Of a stretch of DNA of 64,000 nt, positions 1-8,736 are shown piece after piece (position 1 is the first letter of the stretch; every line of letters starts with the position of its first letter). Made by a program: the position numbers and the translations under genes. Source of the DNA: Lachnospiraceae bacterium (GTDB taxonomy: Bacteria > Bacillota > Clostridia > Lachnospirales > Lachnospiraceae); assembly GCA_014804755.1 (NCBI GenBank), contig JAAUZE010000028.1, forward strand, positions 1 to 64,000, written 5' to 3'. The notes below the pieces were generated by a model. It did not search any database and was not told where the DNA came from. It saw only the letters and a program-made list of their open reading frames with translations.

Positions 1-795
1 AGCTGTGAACATCAGCACAACGCTAATTATCATTAAGGCATAAGCCAAAAGCATATCATAGAGATAAATATCCTTTATTTCTTCCCGTGTGTAGACATAT
101 ACACCGCTATAGTTCTTTGCAAGTTCCCTTATTTCATCAACTGATGATGTATTTACACAAAACTGCCTGCCATTCATGATATGAGCGGCTTCGTCCTTGT
201 CAAGATAGTCATAGTCATCAGCGTTCATGATAAGATACGGGGAATTCGAGTTTTCCGAACCAAACAGCGCACCTTTGAACCGCCCCATAAACTTCAGCGT
301 GAGATGACTGTCACCGACAGTAAGCTCCACCTCGTCGCCCTCTTTTATATCCATGTCCTGTAAAAAAGGAGCGTTGGCATAAAAGCAGCCCTTGTCCACG
401 CTTTCGATGATATGATTGTTCTCATCGAAATAGTTGATAGCCATTTCACTATCAGAAAGCAACCAGGCAGCATTCGTGAAATTATCAAGTTTCTTTCCGT
501 TATGCTTGAAATACTTTGAGCTGGCTACACACAGCCAATGCTCGGTCCTTATCTCCTTAACGGAATCAAGCTCCCCAATCTTTTCCTCAAGATCGTTTTC
601 CCCGCCGAATATCATCTGCACGGTGACATCGGGGACATCCGCCGCATCGAAATAATGCTCGATACCGCCAGTCACAGCTATGATGTTGTTCACTGCCGCC
701 GCTGCAAACATGGAGCACAAAATGACAAACAGCAGCAGAATGATGTTCATGGTTTTCTTGCGTTTCAGGTCTTTTTTCAATATCCTCCAGAACAT
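1..795 (-). CDS. FtsX-like ABC transporter permease, N-terminal part (runs off the window)
   Basis: An open frame of 265 codons starts at the ATG at 795 and runs without a stop past position 1, so the C-terminus is outside the window. It begins with a basic stretch (MFWRILKKDLKRKK) and a first membrane helix (about residues 17-40). A long extracytoplasmic domain follows, rich in Asp and Glu, and a second hydrophobic segment begins just before the window edge. This is the layout of the MacB/FtsX permease family, which export or sense substrates with a separate ATPase. GAGGG lies just upstream of the ATG. No ATPase is visible, so it would have to lie to the left. The permease class is fairly sure; the substrate is unknown. 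Confidence 0.7.
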   Translation of the reverse strand, partial: MFWRILKKDLKRKKTMNIILLLFVILCSMFAAAAVNNIIAVTGGIEHYFDAADVPDVTVQMIFGGENDLEEKIGELDSVKEIRTEHWLCVASSKYFKHNGKKLDNFTNAAWLLSDSEMAINYFDENNHIIESVDKGCFYANAPFLQDMDIKEGDEVELTVGDSHLTLKFMGRFKGALFGSENSNSPYLIMNADDYDYLDKDEAAHIMNGRQFCVNTSSVDEIRELAKNYSGVYVYTREEIKDIYLYDMLLAYALMIISVVLMFTA

Positions 796-973
796 AGCGT
801 ATCCCTCTATTCATTCAGTTTTCTCTATATTCTGATTATAATATATTAATTCTTAACAAGTCTTTAACTTTTGACGGAACATAAAAGCTTACATATTCAA
901 AAAGTCTATCGATTGTCAAAGCATTTTAATCCGTTCTTCCTGCCCTGTTCCTTTCATGTTATAATAAGTGTTC

Positions 974-1003
974 TTGCGTGTAATGGAAGCTGTATGATAA
1001 AAT
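974..1003 (+). promoter_or_regulatory. Candidate sigma-A promoter for the 1037-1866 gene pair
   Basis: TTGCGT (974-979) and TAAAAT (998-1003) are separated by 18 bp, and an ATG follows 34 bp downstream. Seen by eye only. Confidence 0.4.
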
Positions 1004-1036
1004 GTTTTAACGAATCTGTTATGAGAGGGTTTCACT

Positions 1037-1354
1037 ATGGATAAAACGCGGATTTCCGTTGATTTCAATGAAATGGTTGACTACAACATCGTTATGTTAT
1101 CTCAAACTGATACAAGAACGGATTCCCATGGAAGTATCGTTACTCTTTACGAAGGAATGCCGATCAGTATATATGAGGAGGATATTTACGAGAATGAAGA
1201 GGTTGATTATCTGATCGCGGAAGGTATCGTTATAAAGCACGATTTATATGCTTATCCATTTTTTCCTCACGTAAAATGGTTTTGCCTTATTGATTCCAAT
1301 GGCATTCAGAACAAGCCTGAATTGAGAAAGGATCGCAGCGTTCCGTCACTATGA
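1037..1354 (+). CDS. Hypothetical protein, 105 aa
   Basis: Family not recognised. The ATG at 1037 is preceded by GAGAGGG at a suitable distance and by a candidate promoter. The protein is acidic in its middle part (YEEDIYENEEVDY) with an aromatic C-terminal half (YPFFPHVKWFCLID). No membrane segment or signal peptide is seen. Its stop overlaps the ATG of the acetyltransferase by four bases (ATGA), so the two genes are probably translationally coupled. The coupling and promoter make a real gene likely. Confidence 0.55.
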   Translation: MDKTRISVDFNEMVDYNIVMLSQTDTRTDSHGSIVTLYEGMPISIYEEDIYENEEVDYLIAEGIVIKHDLYAYPFFPHVKWFCLIDSNGIQNKPELRKDRSVPSL

Positions 1355-1866
1355 CAAATCAAAAAATTTGTGAGGCATTATCAACACGAAAGAGAAAAAC
1401 TTGTATGATTATTCAGGCAGCGGAACCTCATTATGCACGCGATTTTGCATTAATCTATAACAGCGCCAACTCCCTCTTTCAGGAGCAGGAACGCTGTGAT
1501 GCGGACGAGACCACTTTTTATAAGCAGTTGCAGGAAGATCAAAATTTTATTTACATGGAAGAGGACACGATCTGCGCCTTTCTGTCCTTCCATACCTTTT
1601 CTGAGTACCACGAACTGACATCTCTTTATGTTAAAAGAGAATATCAACGAGCGGGCATCGGAGAGCAATTATTATCGCATTTTGAAGCTTACGCCAAAAA
1701 GAGCCTTGACAACTCCTGTCTCATTGTCAAAGCTCTTCGCAATGCGCCCTGGGCGATTCACTTTTATCAAAAACACGGTTATGAATTATTGGATGACCGC
1801 ATGCGCCGCAGGATAAGTAATTGGAATCTGACGGAAAAGGCATACGAAAGGATTTTGTATAAATGA
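1351..1866 (+). CDS. GNAT-family N-acetyltransferase
   Basis: Predicted acetyl-CoA-dependent N-acetyltransferase. The core signature is LTSLYVKREYQRAGIG (about residues 89-104): the beta-4 strand followed by the Q/RxxGxG/A acetyl-CoA pyrophosphate loop. A C-terminal NAPWAIHFYQKHGYE segment matches motif B of the fold. The ATG at 1351 overlaps the upstream stop (ATGA). The conserved fold, however, begins at the Met at 1405 (MIIQAAEPHYARDF), so 1405 is an alternative start. The substrate cannot be told from sequence. It is encoded with a small unknown protein. Confidence 0.8.
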   Translation: MTNQKICEALSTRKRKTCMIIQAAEPHYARDFALIYNSANSLFQEQERCDADETTFYKQLQEDQNFIYMEEDTICAFLSFHTFSEYHELTSLYVKREYQRAGIGEQLLSHFEAYAKKSLDNSCLIVKALRNAPWAIHFYQKHGYELLDDRMRRRISNWNLTEKAYERILYK

Positions 1867-1898
1867 TAATAAAAATATTGTAAGACTGGAGAATTAAT

Positions 1899-2603
1899 AT
1901 GAAAATACAATGTGTATGGGAACACAACGGTAACGACAGTTTATTGTATTCTAATAATTTTGTAGGAGCCTTTACGAGAGGCGCGACCAGAGATGCCGCC
2001 ATTCAGAAAATGCATTCGGAGATTATATCCTATCTGAAATGGAAAGGCGAAATGGTTCCTGATTCTTTTGATCCTGTGATCGTACAGGAAAAAGAATCTG
2101 AGCTCACTATTTCTGATGCAGATACTAATGTTCTCTTTGACGAAGAAAAGAAACCGTTAAGCAACTATGAATATGAGGAATTAAGATCACTCGCACTCAA
2201 ATCAGCGCGGGACTTTCAGGCATTGTATGATGTAATACCGGATAAAAATAAAAGCTGCCTGCCAGTCAGAACAACTTTTTATGGTCAAATTCCCCGCACC
2301 GCATTTGAAATGTATGAGCACACCAAAAATGTTAATGATTATTATTTTGGCGAAATTGGCGTTGATGCAGATCATGAGGGAAATATTGTAGAGTGCAGGC
2401 AACGCGGATTTGCATTATTGGAAAGTCAACCGGATTTTTTGAACAATACAATTTGTCTTGGCAGTTATGACGAAGAATGGTCTCTGCGAAAAGTTCTAAG
2501 GCGTTTTATCTGGCATGATCGGATTCACGCAAAGGCAATGTACCGGATGGCAGTCAAAACATTCGGTGATAATGTCCCGAATATATTTCATTTCAATCTA
2601 TAA
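1899..2603 (+). CDS. Hypothetical protein, 234 aa, with DinB-like C-terminal helix
   Basis: Not firmly recognised. The first ~50 residues (MKIQCVWEHNGNDSLL, then a run ending YLKWKG) resemble the small HicB-like fold of predicted-RNase-H antitoxins. The C-terminal half contains WHDRIHAKAMYRM, which resembles the last metal-site helix of DinB-type four-helix bundles. It follows the acetyltransferase by 32 bp on the same strand and may share its transcript. GACTGGAG precedes the ATG. The two fold suggestions are my inference from short patterns. Confidence 0.55.
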   Translation: MKIQCVWEHNGNDSLLYSNNFVGAFTRGATRDAAIQKMHSEIISYLKWKGEMVPDSFDPVIVQEKESELTISDADTNVLFDEEKKPLSNYEYEELRSLALKSARDFQALYDVIPDKNKSCLPVRTTFYGQIPRTAFEMYEHTKNVNDYYFGEIGVDADHEGNIVECRQRGFALLESQPDFLNNTICLGSYDEEWSLRKVLRRFIWHDRIHAKAMYRMAVKTFGDNVPNIFHFNL

Positions 2604-2813
2604 AAAATGAATACGGAACGGTTAGTTACGTATTGGGACATTGGGAGAATTGTCATAGGCACACTACTGTAAACGATTTTCTATATCTGATGCGAGAGCA
2701 ATCTTCCCGCCCTATCATTGGAGAGCAGGAAGATTTCATTTTCGTATGTGAACATCGTGACTGTTTAATACCGAAATTGCGATCGGTCTTTCACATTTAA
2801 CAAAAAAATGATT
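2604..2813. other. Intergenic stretch without a supported gene
   Basis: Contains only very short frames. One begins MNTERLVTYWDIGR and stops after 21 codons; another begins MREQSSRPIIGEQ and stops after 38. Neither has a convincing ribosome binding site. They may be remnants. Confidence 0.4.
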
Positions 2814-3437
2814 TCATGCTCCCGCGCAATTCTTCTTATGCGCTTTCAATTTCTTCATCGCCCAATCATAATGACTCGAGGTATTTGCGGCAAAATAAGA
2901 ACCCAGCGCATTCCCTCCGGTCCAGGGAAATACCTCTTTGGAAAACAGTTCTTCATTAGAAAGCATTTCTATTAACTTCATCGTCTCCTCATGGGATTTG
3001 CGAAGCAGCTCTTTTGCTTGCTCCAATGTGGTACTCTGATGCTTTTTCCAAAATTCCACATTCATTTCACCGTAATTCTTCCAGTTATAGGGCTGTGGAA
3101 GGAACGGCTGATACGCATCATTTTTCTTTCCGCGCGCGGTAATCCGAACCGGCGCCGCATCCGCGCCATCTGCGCCGTTTTCATCCGCTTTCTCAATGTG
3201 ATTTACCCGCACCCAGTTCAGTAAAAGCTGATGCCACTCATAAAGATGAATCAAAACATCCCGAAGGTTTTTATCCCTCTTCCAATGCGCTTCTTTCTTC
3301 GACGCATTCCCTGAAAAATCAAAGGGCGTATTCAGCTCCTTTTCGGTCAGTCCGTCGATCACACTGTTTAGTTTCTCATAGTTTTCTGTTGCTGCACTGA
3401 TCAAATCCGGTTTTGTCGTTGGTCTTCCCATCGTCAT
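2814..3437 (-). CDS. ClbS/DfsB family four-helix bundle protein
   Basis: The N-terminus GRPTTKPDLISAATENYEKL, the GLTEKEL segment, and a middle HLYEWHQLLLNWV helix match the ClbS/DfsB (DUF1706) family. Its best-known member protects cells from the genotoxin colibactin; most homologues have no assigned substrate. The length (207 aa) is a little over the usual ~170-180 because of an Ala/Asp-rich insertion around residues 85-100. Two close ATGs (3437 and 3431) could serve; AAAGGAAAA upstream fits the second better. It is a single gene, separated by 250 bp from the AAA gene on the same strand. Confidence 0.8.
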   Translation of the reverse strand: MTMGRPTTKPDLISAATENYEKLNSVIDGLTEKELNTPFDFSGNASKKEAHWKRDKNLRDVLIHLYEWHQLLLNWVRVNHIEKADENGADGADAAPVRITARGKKNDAYQPFLPQPYNWKNYGEMNVEFWKKHQSTTLEQAKELLRKSHEETMKLIEMLSNEELFSKEVFPWTGGNALGSYFAANTSSHYDWAMKKLKAHKKNCAGA

Positions 3438-3687
3438 TTTTCCTTTCTGTCTGTCCAGATTTCAGATGATGCAAAATGTCAGTCCGGCTCCCCGTCAATT
3501 CAGTCATTTATATCTGCCCTGCATACATCTGATCTTCCTCTGCTGTCCACAGTTTATCAGCCCAATCCTGACACCTTATGTCAGGGTTTATTTATTTCTA
3601 AATTAATTTTGTATGCTTGGGAGCCAGCACAAATTTGAAAGCGAACTTGTTCGCTTTTTGAAAAAACTTCGATTTTCCAATCTCCAT

Positions 3688-4983
3688 TCAAATACAAAAC
3701 GCAGCATATAACGGAACGGTCTTTTTTCCGTCCTCAAAGCCAAAGTTTTTCGTGGAAAGTTTTATCGCATAATCCGGTTTATAAGTTTCCATATATACCC
3801 TTAAGCTCTTTGCCTTTGTATTATCTGCCGATTTCACCTCAATCGGTATCAATCTCCCTCCACGTTGAATAACAAAGTCAATCTCGGCACCCCGCTCGGA
3901 TTCCCAATAGTAAGTCGGATAGCCATTCATGATCAACTGCGCATTCACATAGTTTTCTGCCATTCCGCCCTTAAAATCATTGATCTCTTCCACCATGTAG
4001 AGAATGTCATTCGCCGCCAGATCTTTTTTTGCACGAAGCAGTCCTAAGTCTGAGACATAAATCTTAAATGCGTCAATATCACGATAATTCTCAAGAGGCT
4101 TTTTTACCTGCTCCACTTTATAAACCCGTGACACAATGCCGGACAGACTCAGCCATTCAATGGCATTTTTAAACTCAGATGCCCGCCCGCCTTTTTTGAT
4201 CATTTTATATTGAAAACGCGTATTTTTTTTGGAGAGCTGAACGGTAATATTGTCATAGACCAGTCTTGTTTTCTTGATCTCATTTAGGTTGTTGTATTTG
4301 CTCATATCATTTAAGTAGCTTGCAAGTATCGCATCCTGCGTATGGCGCACCAGAATATCATCCTTTGTATTCGCAAACTGCATCACACATTCCGGCATGC
4401 CGCCGACCACAAGATACCTGCGATAAAGCCTCATTGCCGCGTCATGCAGTGCGGCGGGCATTGGCGTATCAAAAGCAAAGCACTTTTTAATCTGCTCCAC
4501 CAGTCCATCCTCATGCATTGCAAGCAGGAACTCCTCCATATCCATCGGATACATTGTCTTCATATCCACCTTACCGACGGGAAAAGAGAACTTTGCCCTG
4601 TTCACCGCCACACCAAGAAGACTCCCCGCCACGATGATATGATAATCCGGCGCATCTTCACAAAAATATTTCAAAGAGGTCAATGCCCTTTCGCAAAGCT
4701 GCACTTCATCGAATACGATCAGGGTTTTTTCCCGAACAATTGTCTGTCCCGCAATATGGGACAATATCGGTATCAGATACTCGGGACTGATATTTTCCTC
4801 AAAGGTCTCATTTAATTTGGGATTCGTCTCAAAATTGAAATACGCCACATTCTCATAACAGTTTCGTCCAAACTCCAAAATTGTGTAAGTTTTTCCGACT
4901 TGTCTTGCCCCCTGTAAAATCAAAGGCTTGCGGTATTTACTTTCTTTCCATGCCTTCAGGAAGCTCATGATTTTCCGATACAA
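3688..4983 (-). CDS. AAA ATPase with C-terminal DUF4143 domain
   Basis: Walker A is GARQVGKT (about residues 25-32). A Walker B-like LIVFDEVQ sits near residue 90, and AGSLLG acts as a sensor-like motif. The C-terminus has the DUF4143 PD-(D/E)xK-like signature: ERGAEIDFVI followed by IPIEVKS. The start codon is TTG, with AGGAGG eight bases upstream and YRKIMSFLKAWK following, which is the family's usual N-terminus. These proteins are widespread in anaerobes and archaea and their function is unresolved. A homologue lies at 61493-62818. A possible hairpin at about 3638-3660 lies downstream. Confidence 0.85.
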   Translation of the reverse strand: MYRKIMSFLKAWKESKYRKPLILQGARQVGKTYTILEFGRNCYENVAYFNFETNPKLNETFEENISPEYLIPILSHIAGQTIVREKTLIVFDEVQLCERALTSLKYFCEDAPDYHIIVAGSLLGVAVNRAKFSFPVGKVDMKTMYPMDMEEFLLAMHEDGLVEQIKKCFAFDTPMPAALHDAAMRLYRRYLVVGGMPECVMQFANTKDDILVRHTQDAILASYLNDMSKYNNLNEIKKTRLVYDNITVQLSKKNTRFQYKMIKKGGRASEFKNAIEWLSLSGIVSRVYKVEQVKKPLENYRDIDAFKIYVSDLGLLRAKKDLAANDILYMVEEINDFKGGMAENYVNAQLIMNGYPTYYWESERGAEIDFVIQRGGRLIPIEVKSADNTKAKSLRVYMETYKPDYAIKLSTKNFGFEDGKKTVPLYAAFCI

Positions 4984-5187
4984 ACATTCGTCCTCCTATC
5001 TCCATTTTTCCAGCGAAAAGGATAACTATAGTATGTCATATATTCGTGTAAATATCAATTAATTATTTCTCAATTTTTACACTAAAACACATGAATTATT
5101 TTGTTTTTTGCAATAATAAACGCAGAGTCTATCGAATTCTCTCCATAGCCTCTGCGCCGCATAAGAAATTATGATATTTCCTTTGTA

Positions 5188-5865
5188 TCAGTCCTCCAGC
5201 AGCCGCAGTCCCGCTGTGTCCGTTACCGGCAGGGAAAAAACAATGGATTTCGCCTTGGACTGCATGCCCGCCTGCTCCATGACCGCTTTCATAATATCAT
5301 TTTTCTGATCTCTTTTTGCCACAATAAAAATAATCTCTTTCTCCGAAGCGAGGGACACGCCCATAAATTTCTCCGCCTGCTCCATGCCCGTACCCTTAGC
5401 GTGGATCACCGTCCCACCGTACGCGCCGGCTCCTCTGGCGGCATCCATCGCCAATTCCGTATATCCCTGATTGGCAATGACTACAATAAGCTCATGGGTC
5501 GTATCCTTCAAAACCGATTCCTCCTCTTTTTGAAAATCTAAGTTTCCGGTTAAAAACTGCAATATCTTTTTCCCGCCGATGCTGCTTAACGGGACCACAA
5601 AAGCGATCCCCCCGCCCGGCGCGTCAATCTGAAGCTTCTGCCTAAGCTGCTTTTTCGTACTATGCCAAACGTCTTCCTCCAACACATGAAAAAGAACTGC
5701 TTTTTCCATGGATTCCAGACCCAAATAATCCATAATAGCTCCTGTCGCCGTTCCCGATCCCAGCGTAATAAACATGACCTGTAACGCTTCCTCCTCATAC
5801 AGGCGAAGATATTTTTTTAATTGTTTTCGGCTGATAATCGTTGTCATCAGACACAACTTTCCCAT
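5188..5865 (-). CDS. P-II-like signalling protein (tandem degenerate P-II domains)
   Basis: The C-terminal half carries the P-II pattern: a strand (LIVVIANQGYTELAMDAAR), the T-loop-region GAGAYGGTVIHAKG, then KEIIFIVAKRDQ and a second beta-alpha-beta unit. The N-terminal half repeats the same outline in weaker form (GSGTATGAIMDYLG, then EKAVLFHV). I therefore read the protein as two P-II-fold units. It lies directly after the DUF1538 membrane gene, a pairing common in Clostridia, and probably regulates it. ATG 5865 is preferred over 5871 because GGAG sits seven bases before it. Ligand unknown. Confidence 0.75.
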   Translation of the reverse strand: MGKLCLMTTIISRKQLKKYLRLYEEEALQVMFITLGSGTATGAIMDYLGLESMEKAVLFHVLEEDVWHSTKKQLRQKLQIDAPGGGIAFVVPLSSIGGKKILQFLTGNLDFQKEEESVLKDTTHELIVVIANQGYTELAMDAARGAGAYGGTVIHAKGTGMEQAEKFMGVSLASEKEIIFIVAKRDQKNDIMKAVMEQAGMQSKAKSIVFSLPVTDTAGLRLLED

Positions 5866-5884
5866 AAACATGCTCCATTCTTAC

Positions 5885-5916
5885 TTAAGGAAACGCTTTA
5901 ATCAGCGTTTCCTTAA
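5885..5916. repeat. Perfect 12-bp hairpin between the DUF1538 and P-II-like genes
   Basis: TTAAGGAAACGC (5885-5896), an eight-base loop, and the exact complement GCGTTTCCTTAA (5905-5916). It sits in the short gap between two genes that otherwise look like an operon. It could attenuate transcription or protect an mRNA end. A degenerate relative lies at 33404-33430. Confidence 0.7.
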
Positions 5917-5936
5917 AAACGTCTGTGAAATCCATG

Positions 5937-7466
5937 TTATAATTCAATAATATCCATATCCCCGTACTGATCGATGGACACATATCCGCCCGCCGCTTTC
6001 TGAAGACGTCCCGCCTTCACCTGATAGATCAGCCCTAAGGACTGAATGGTAATGAGCGGCGTCATGGCAACCATCGCGACCACACCGAACGCATCCGTGA
6101 TGATATTGCCCCCCACCGCGTTACACGCGCCCATCGCAAACGGTAACAAAAACGTCGCCGTCATGGGACCGGACGCCACACCGCCCGAGTCAAATGCGAT
6201 GGAAGTAAATATCTTGGGTACAAAAAAAGTCAACAGCAGCGCAATGGCATAACCCGGCACAATAAACCACATGATGGAGATTCCCGTGAGTACGCGGATC
6301 ATTGCCAAGCCGATCGAAGTCGCAACGCCGACAGACAGACTCGTTTCCATCGCCTTGGCAGAAATTGCGCCCGAGGTGATCTCCTCCACCTGCTTTGTGA
6401 GAACGAATACGGCGGGCTCCGCCTGAACAATAAAATAACCGATGATCATACCGATCGGCACGATGATCCATGCATAGGGCAGTCCTGCGATCACCTGTCC
6501 CAAGTAATTTCCGGCGGGCATAAAGCCCACATTGACGCCGGTCAAAAATAAAACCAGTCCCACATAGGTATACACAAGACCGATCAGAATCTTGATCAGT
6601 GTTTTTTTCTTCATATCGCGAGAGATCAATTGAAATGCCCCAAAAAACAGAACGATGGGGAGAAGCGAAACCGCCATCTCGCGTAAGTAGACCGGAATTC
6701 CCCTGACAAACAGTCTGCCAAGCTCCACGGAATCCGTGATCTCCGGTATCGCATCCGACAAATATTCCGTGGATTCCGGGTGATAGATCATGCCGAGGAT
6801 CAGCACTGCGATAATGGGACCCACAGAACACAGCGACACCAGACCAAAGCTGTCCTCCGCCGCATGTTTATCACTTCGGATTGCAGAAATACCGATACCG
6901 AATGCCATGATGAACGGAACGGTCATCGGTCCGGTCGTTACTCCTCCCGAGTCAAATGCCACCGCCAAAAAATCTTTGGGGACAAAGGCCGCCAGTGCAA
7001 AGAGTATCGCGTAAAAAAGAAGCAGCAGCGGCGGCAGCGGAACGCGAAGCAGCATACGCAGCAGCGCAAACACCAAAAAAAGCCCGACGCCCACCGCGAC
7101 CGCCACGATCAATATCAAATTGGGAATCGAGGGAACCTGCTGTGCCAGCACCTGCAAGTCCGGCTCCGAGATTGTGATGACAAAGCCCAGCGCGAAGCTG
7201 ACTACGATCATGACAAGCAGCTTCCTGCTCTTCGTCATGGTGGTACCCACCCGCTCGCCCATGGGCGTCATCGCCATCTCCGCTCCGATGGTGAAAAAGA
7301 GCATACCTACGATCAACATGACCGCCCCGATCAGAAATTCCATCAGAATATCCGGTGAAATGGGCGCGATCGTAAAGCTGAGCAGCAGCACGATCAGAAT
7401 GATGGGTACTACCGCTTTTAAGGTTTCTTTTGATTTTTCTATCAGTTTTGAACGATTTTCCTGCAA
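5937..7466 (-). CDS. DUF1538 family integral membrane protein
   Basis: A polytopic membrane protein of 509 aa with about 12 hydrophobic segments in two similar halves. Each half carries the family hallmark: AFDSGGVTTGPMT near residue 170 and AFDSGGVASGPMT near residue 425. That supports an internal duplication with inverted-repeat transporter character. DUF1538 proteins are predicted cation-linked transporters of unknown substrate and are often followed by P-II-like genes, as here. The start is TTG, with GAAAGG upstream at normal spacing and a cytoplasmic QENRSKLIEKSKE leader. Divergent from vanH across 316 bp. Confidence 0.85.
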   Translation of the reverse strand: MQENRSKLIEKSKETLKAVVPIILIVLLLSFTIAPISPDILMEFLIGAVMLIVGMLFFTIGAEMAMTPMGERVGTTMTKSRKLLVMIVVSFALGFVITISEPDLQVLAQQVPSIPNLILIVAVAVGVGLFLVFALLRMLLRVPLPPLLLLFYAILFALAAFVPKDFLAVAFDSGGVTTGPMTVPFIMAFGIGISAIRSDKHAAEDSFGLVSLCSVGPIIAVLILGMIYHPESTEYLSDAIPEITDSVELGRLFVRGIPVYLREMAVSLLPIVLFFGAFQLISRDMKKKTLIKILIGLVYTYVGLVLFLTGVNVGFMPAGNYLGQVIAGLPYAWIIVPIGMIIGYFIVQAEPAVFVLTKQVEEITSGAISAKAMETSLSVGVATSIGLAMIRVLTGISIMWFIVPGYAIALLLTFFVPKIFTSIAFDSGGVASGPMTATFLLPFAMGACNAVGGNIITDAFGVVAMVAMTPLITIQSLGLIYQVKAGRLQKAAGGYVSIDQYGDMDIIEL

Positions 7467-7612
7467 TGCGCCAACGCCTTTCTATGTAATGTCTGTGTGC
7501 TTCTTATTGTAACATAAAGAGCTTGTCGATTGTTGCATAAAACAGTTTTTTCTTCATTTTTTTATAAATTTGTGCCGGAGATCGTACTGTTTTTCATATA
7601 TCATGATCGGCT

Positions 7613-7636
7613 TTGTAAGAAAATCGTAAGAATTTC
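7613..7636 (+). promoter_or_regulatory. Tandem VanR-box-like direct repeats upstream of vanH
   Basis: TTGTAAGAAAAT (7613-7624) and TCGTAAGAATTT (from 7624) repeat GTAAGAA with an 11-bp period, one helical turn, as OmpR-class activators require. From memory, the Tn1546 VanR consensus is close to TCGTANGAAANTT; each repeat differs from it at two positions. A poor -10-like GATACACT lies at 7694-7701. This suggests an activator-dependent vanH promoter controlled by the VanR encoded at 11728-12429. Confidence 0.6.
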
Positions 7637-7782
7637 CGCAGAAAAAAACAGGAATACCGTACAGTCATGCGGATAAACGCCGCTTTCTTTTTTGATACAC
7701 TAGCTCTATCGGAACAGCTGAATACCCACACAGGCATCAGAATGTCAGTGGTATCCGGCGTTCAGACAGGAGGACAACATGT

Positions 7783-8736
7783 ATGAAAATTACAGTCTTT
7801 GATTGCGAAGAAGACGAAACCGAGCTATTTCACGAGCTTTCACCGCATTTCGGCATTGAACCTGTTATGACGAAGCTCCCCGCGGCAAAGTACGAACACA
7901 ATCCGGAACTTCTAAATGCCTGCATCAGCGTGGGGCACAAGTCGAGGATTACCGGAGCCGACCTTCTCGCGCTTAAGGAATCGGGCGTGAAATATATTAC
8001 CACCCGGAGCATCGGATATGACCATATCGATACGGACGCTGCCAGCCGATTGGGCATCACCGTCTCAAACACAGTATATTCACCCGACGGCGTTGCCGAT
8101 TACACACTGATGTTGATCTTAATGGCAATACGCGGCATAAAATCGTCCATCCTCCGCGCGGAGCACAGCGATTTCCGGTTAAACTGTCATCGCGGAAAGG
8201 AGCTATGCGACATGACTGTCGGCATCATCGGCGCAGGGCGCATCGGCCGTGCAGTGCAGAATCGGCTTCATGGTTTTGGCTGCCGCATATTGCTCTGCGA
8301 TCAGAACCACGGCGCAGACTGCATCCCTCTGTGCGAGCTGCTGCAAAAAAGTGATATTATCACCCTCCATGTACCGCTCAGCGCTGACACCTATCATATG
8401 CTCGGCAGGGATCAGCTTCACTGTGTAAAGCGGGGCGCCTTTCTGATCAATACAGGACGCGGGGCGCTTGTCGATACGCAGGAGCTGATCAACGCATTGG
8501 AGGACGGCAGACTGGGCGGCGCCGCTTTGGACGTGATGGAGGAAGAAGAAGGAATTTTCTATTCTGACTGCTCACACAGAACCATTCGCAACCCCTTCCT
8601 GCCGAAGCTGCAAAAGATGCCAAACGTGATCATCACACCGCACACGGCATACTACACCGACCGCGTGTTGTATGACACGGTTGAGATCACGCTGCGAAAC
8701 TGTTTTGAGTTTGAAAGGAGACAAACACATGGATAA
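7783..8736 (+). CDS. vanH: VanH-type D-lactate dehydrogenase (glycopeptide resistance)
   Basis: Reduces pyruvate to D-lactate, the second substrate of the downstream ligase. It is a D-2-hydroxyacid dehydrogenase of 317 aa (VanH is ~322). The NAD-binding loop is GIIGAGRIGRA (about 148-157). Catalytic Arg lies in NTGRGALVDT (R226), Glu in DVMEEEEGIF, and His in ITPHTAYYT (H287). AGGAGG precedes the ATG by nine bases. The end of the gene overlaps the ligase start by eight bases, so translation is probably coupled. Position directly before a VanA-type ligase and vanX separates it from housekeeping LdhA (see 23594-24583). Confidence 0.93.
   Translation: MKITVFDCEEDETELFHELSPHFGIEPVMTKLPAAKYEHNPELLNACISVGHKSRITGADLLALKESGVKYITTRSIGYDHIDTDAASRLGITVSNTVYSPDGVADYTLMLILMAIRGIKSSILRAEHSDFRLNCHRGKELCDMTVGIIGAGRIGRAVQNRLHGFGCRILLCDQNHGADCIPLCELLQKSDIITLHVPLSADTYHMLGRDQLHCVKRGAFLINTGRGALVDTQELINALEDGRLGGAALDVMEEEEGIFYSDCSHRTIRNPFLPKLQKMPNVIITPHTAYYTDRVLYDTVEITLRNCFEFERRQTHG

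Noticed and set aside
2608-2673. Short frame beginning MNTERLVTYWDIGR as a DUF1016 remnant
   Set aside because: Only 21 codons; the similarity is too short to support.
7783-8736. vanH as a second housekeeping LdhA
   Set aside because: Overlap with a VanA-type ligase and a following vanX, plus the AGGAGG-led start after VanR-like boxes, favour VanH.
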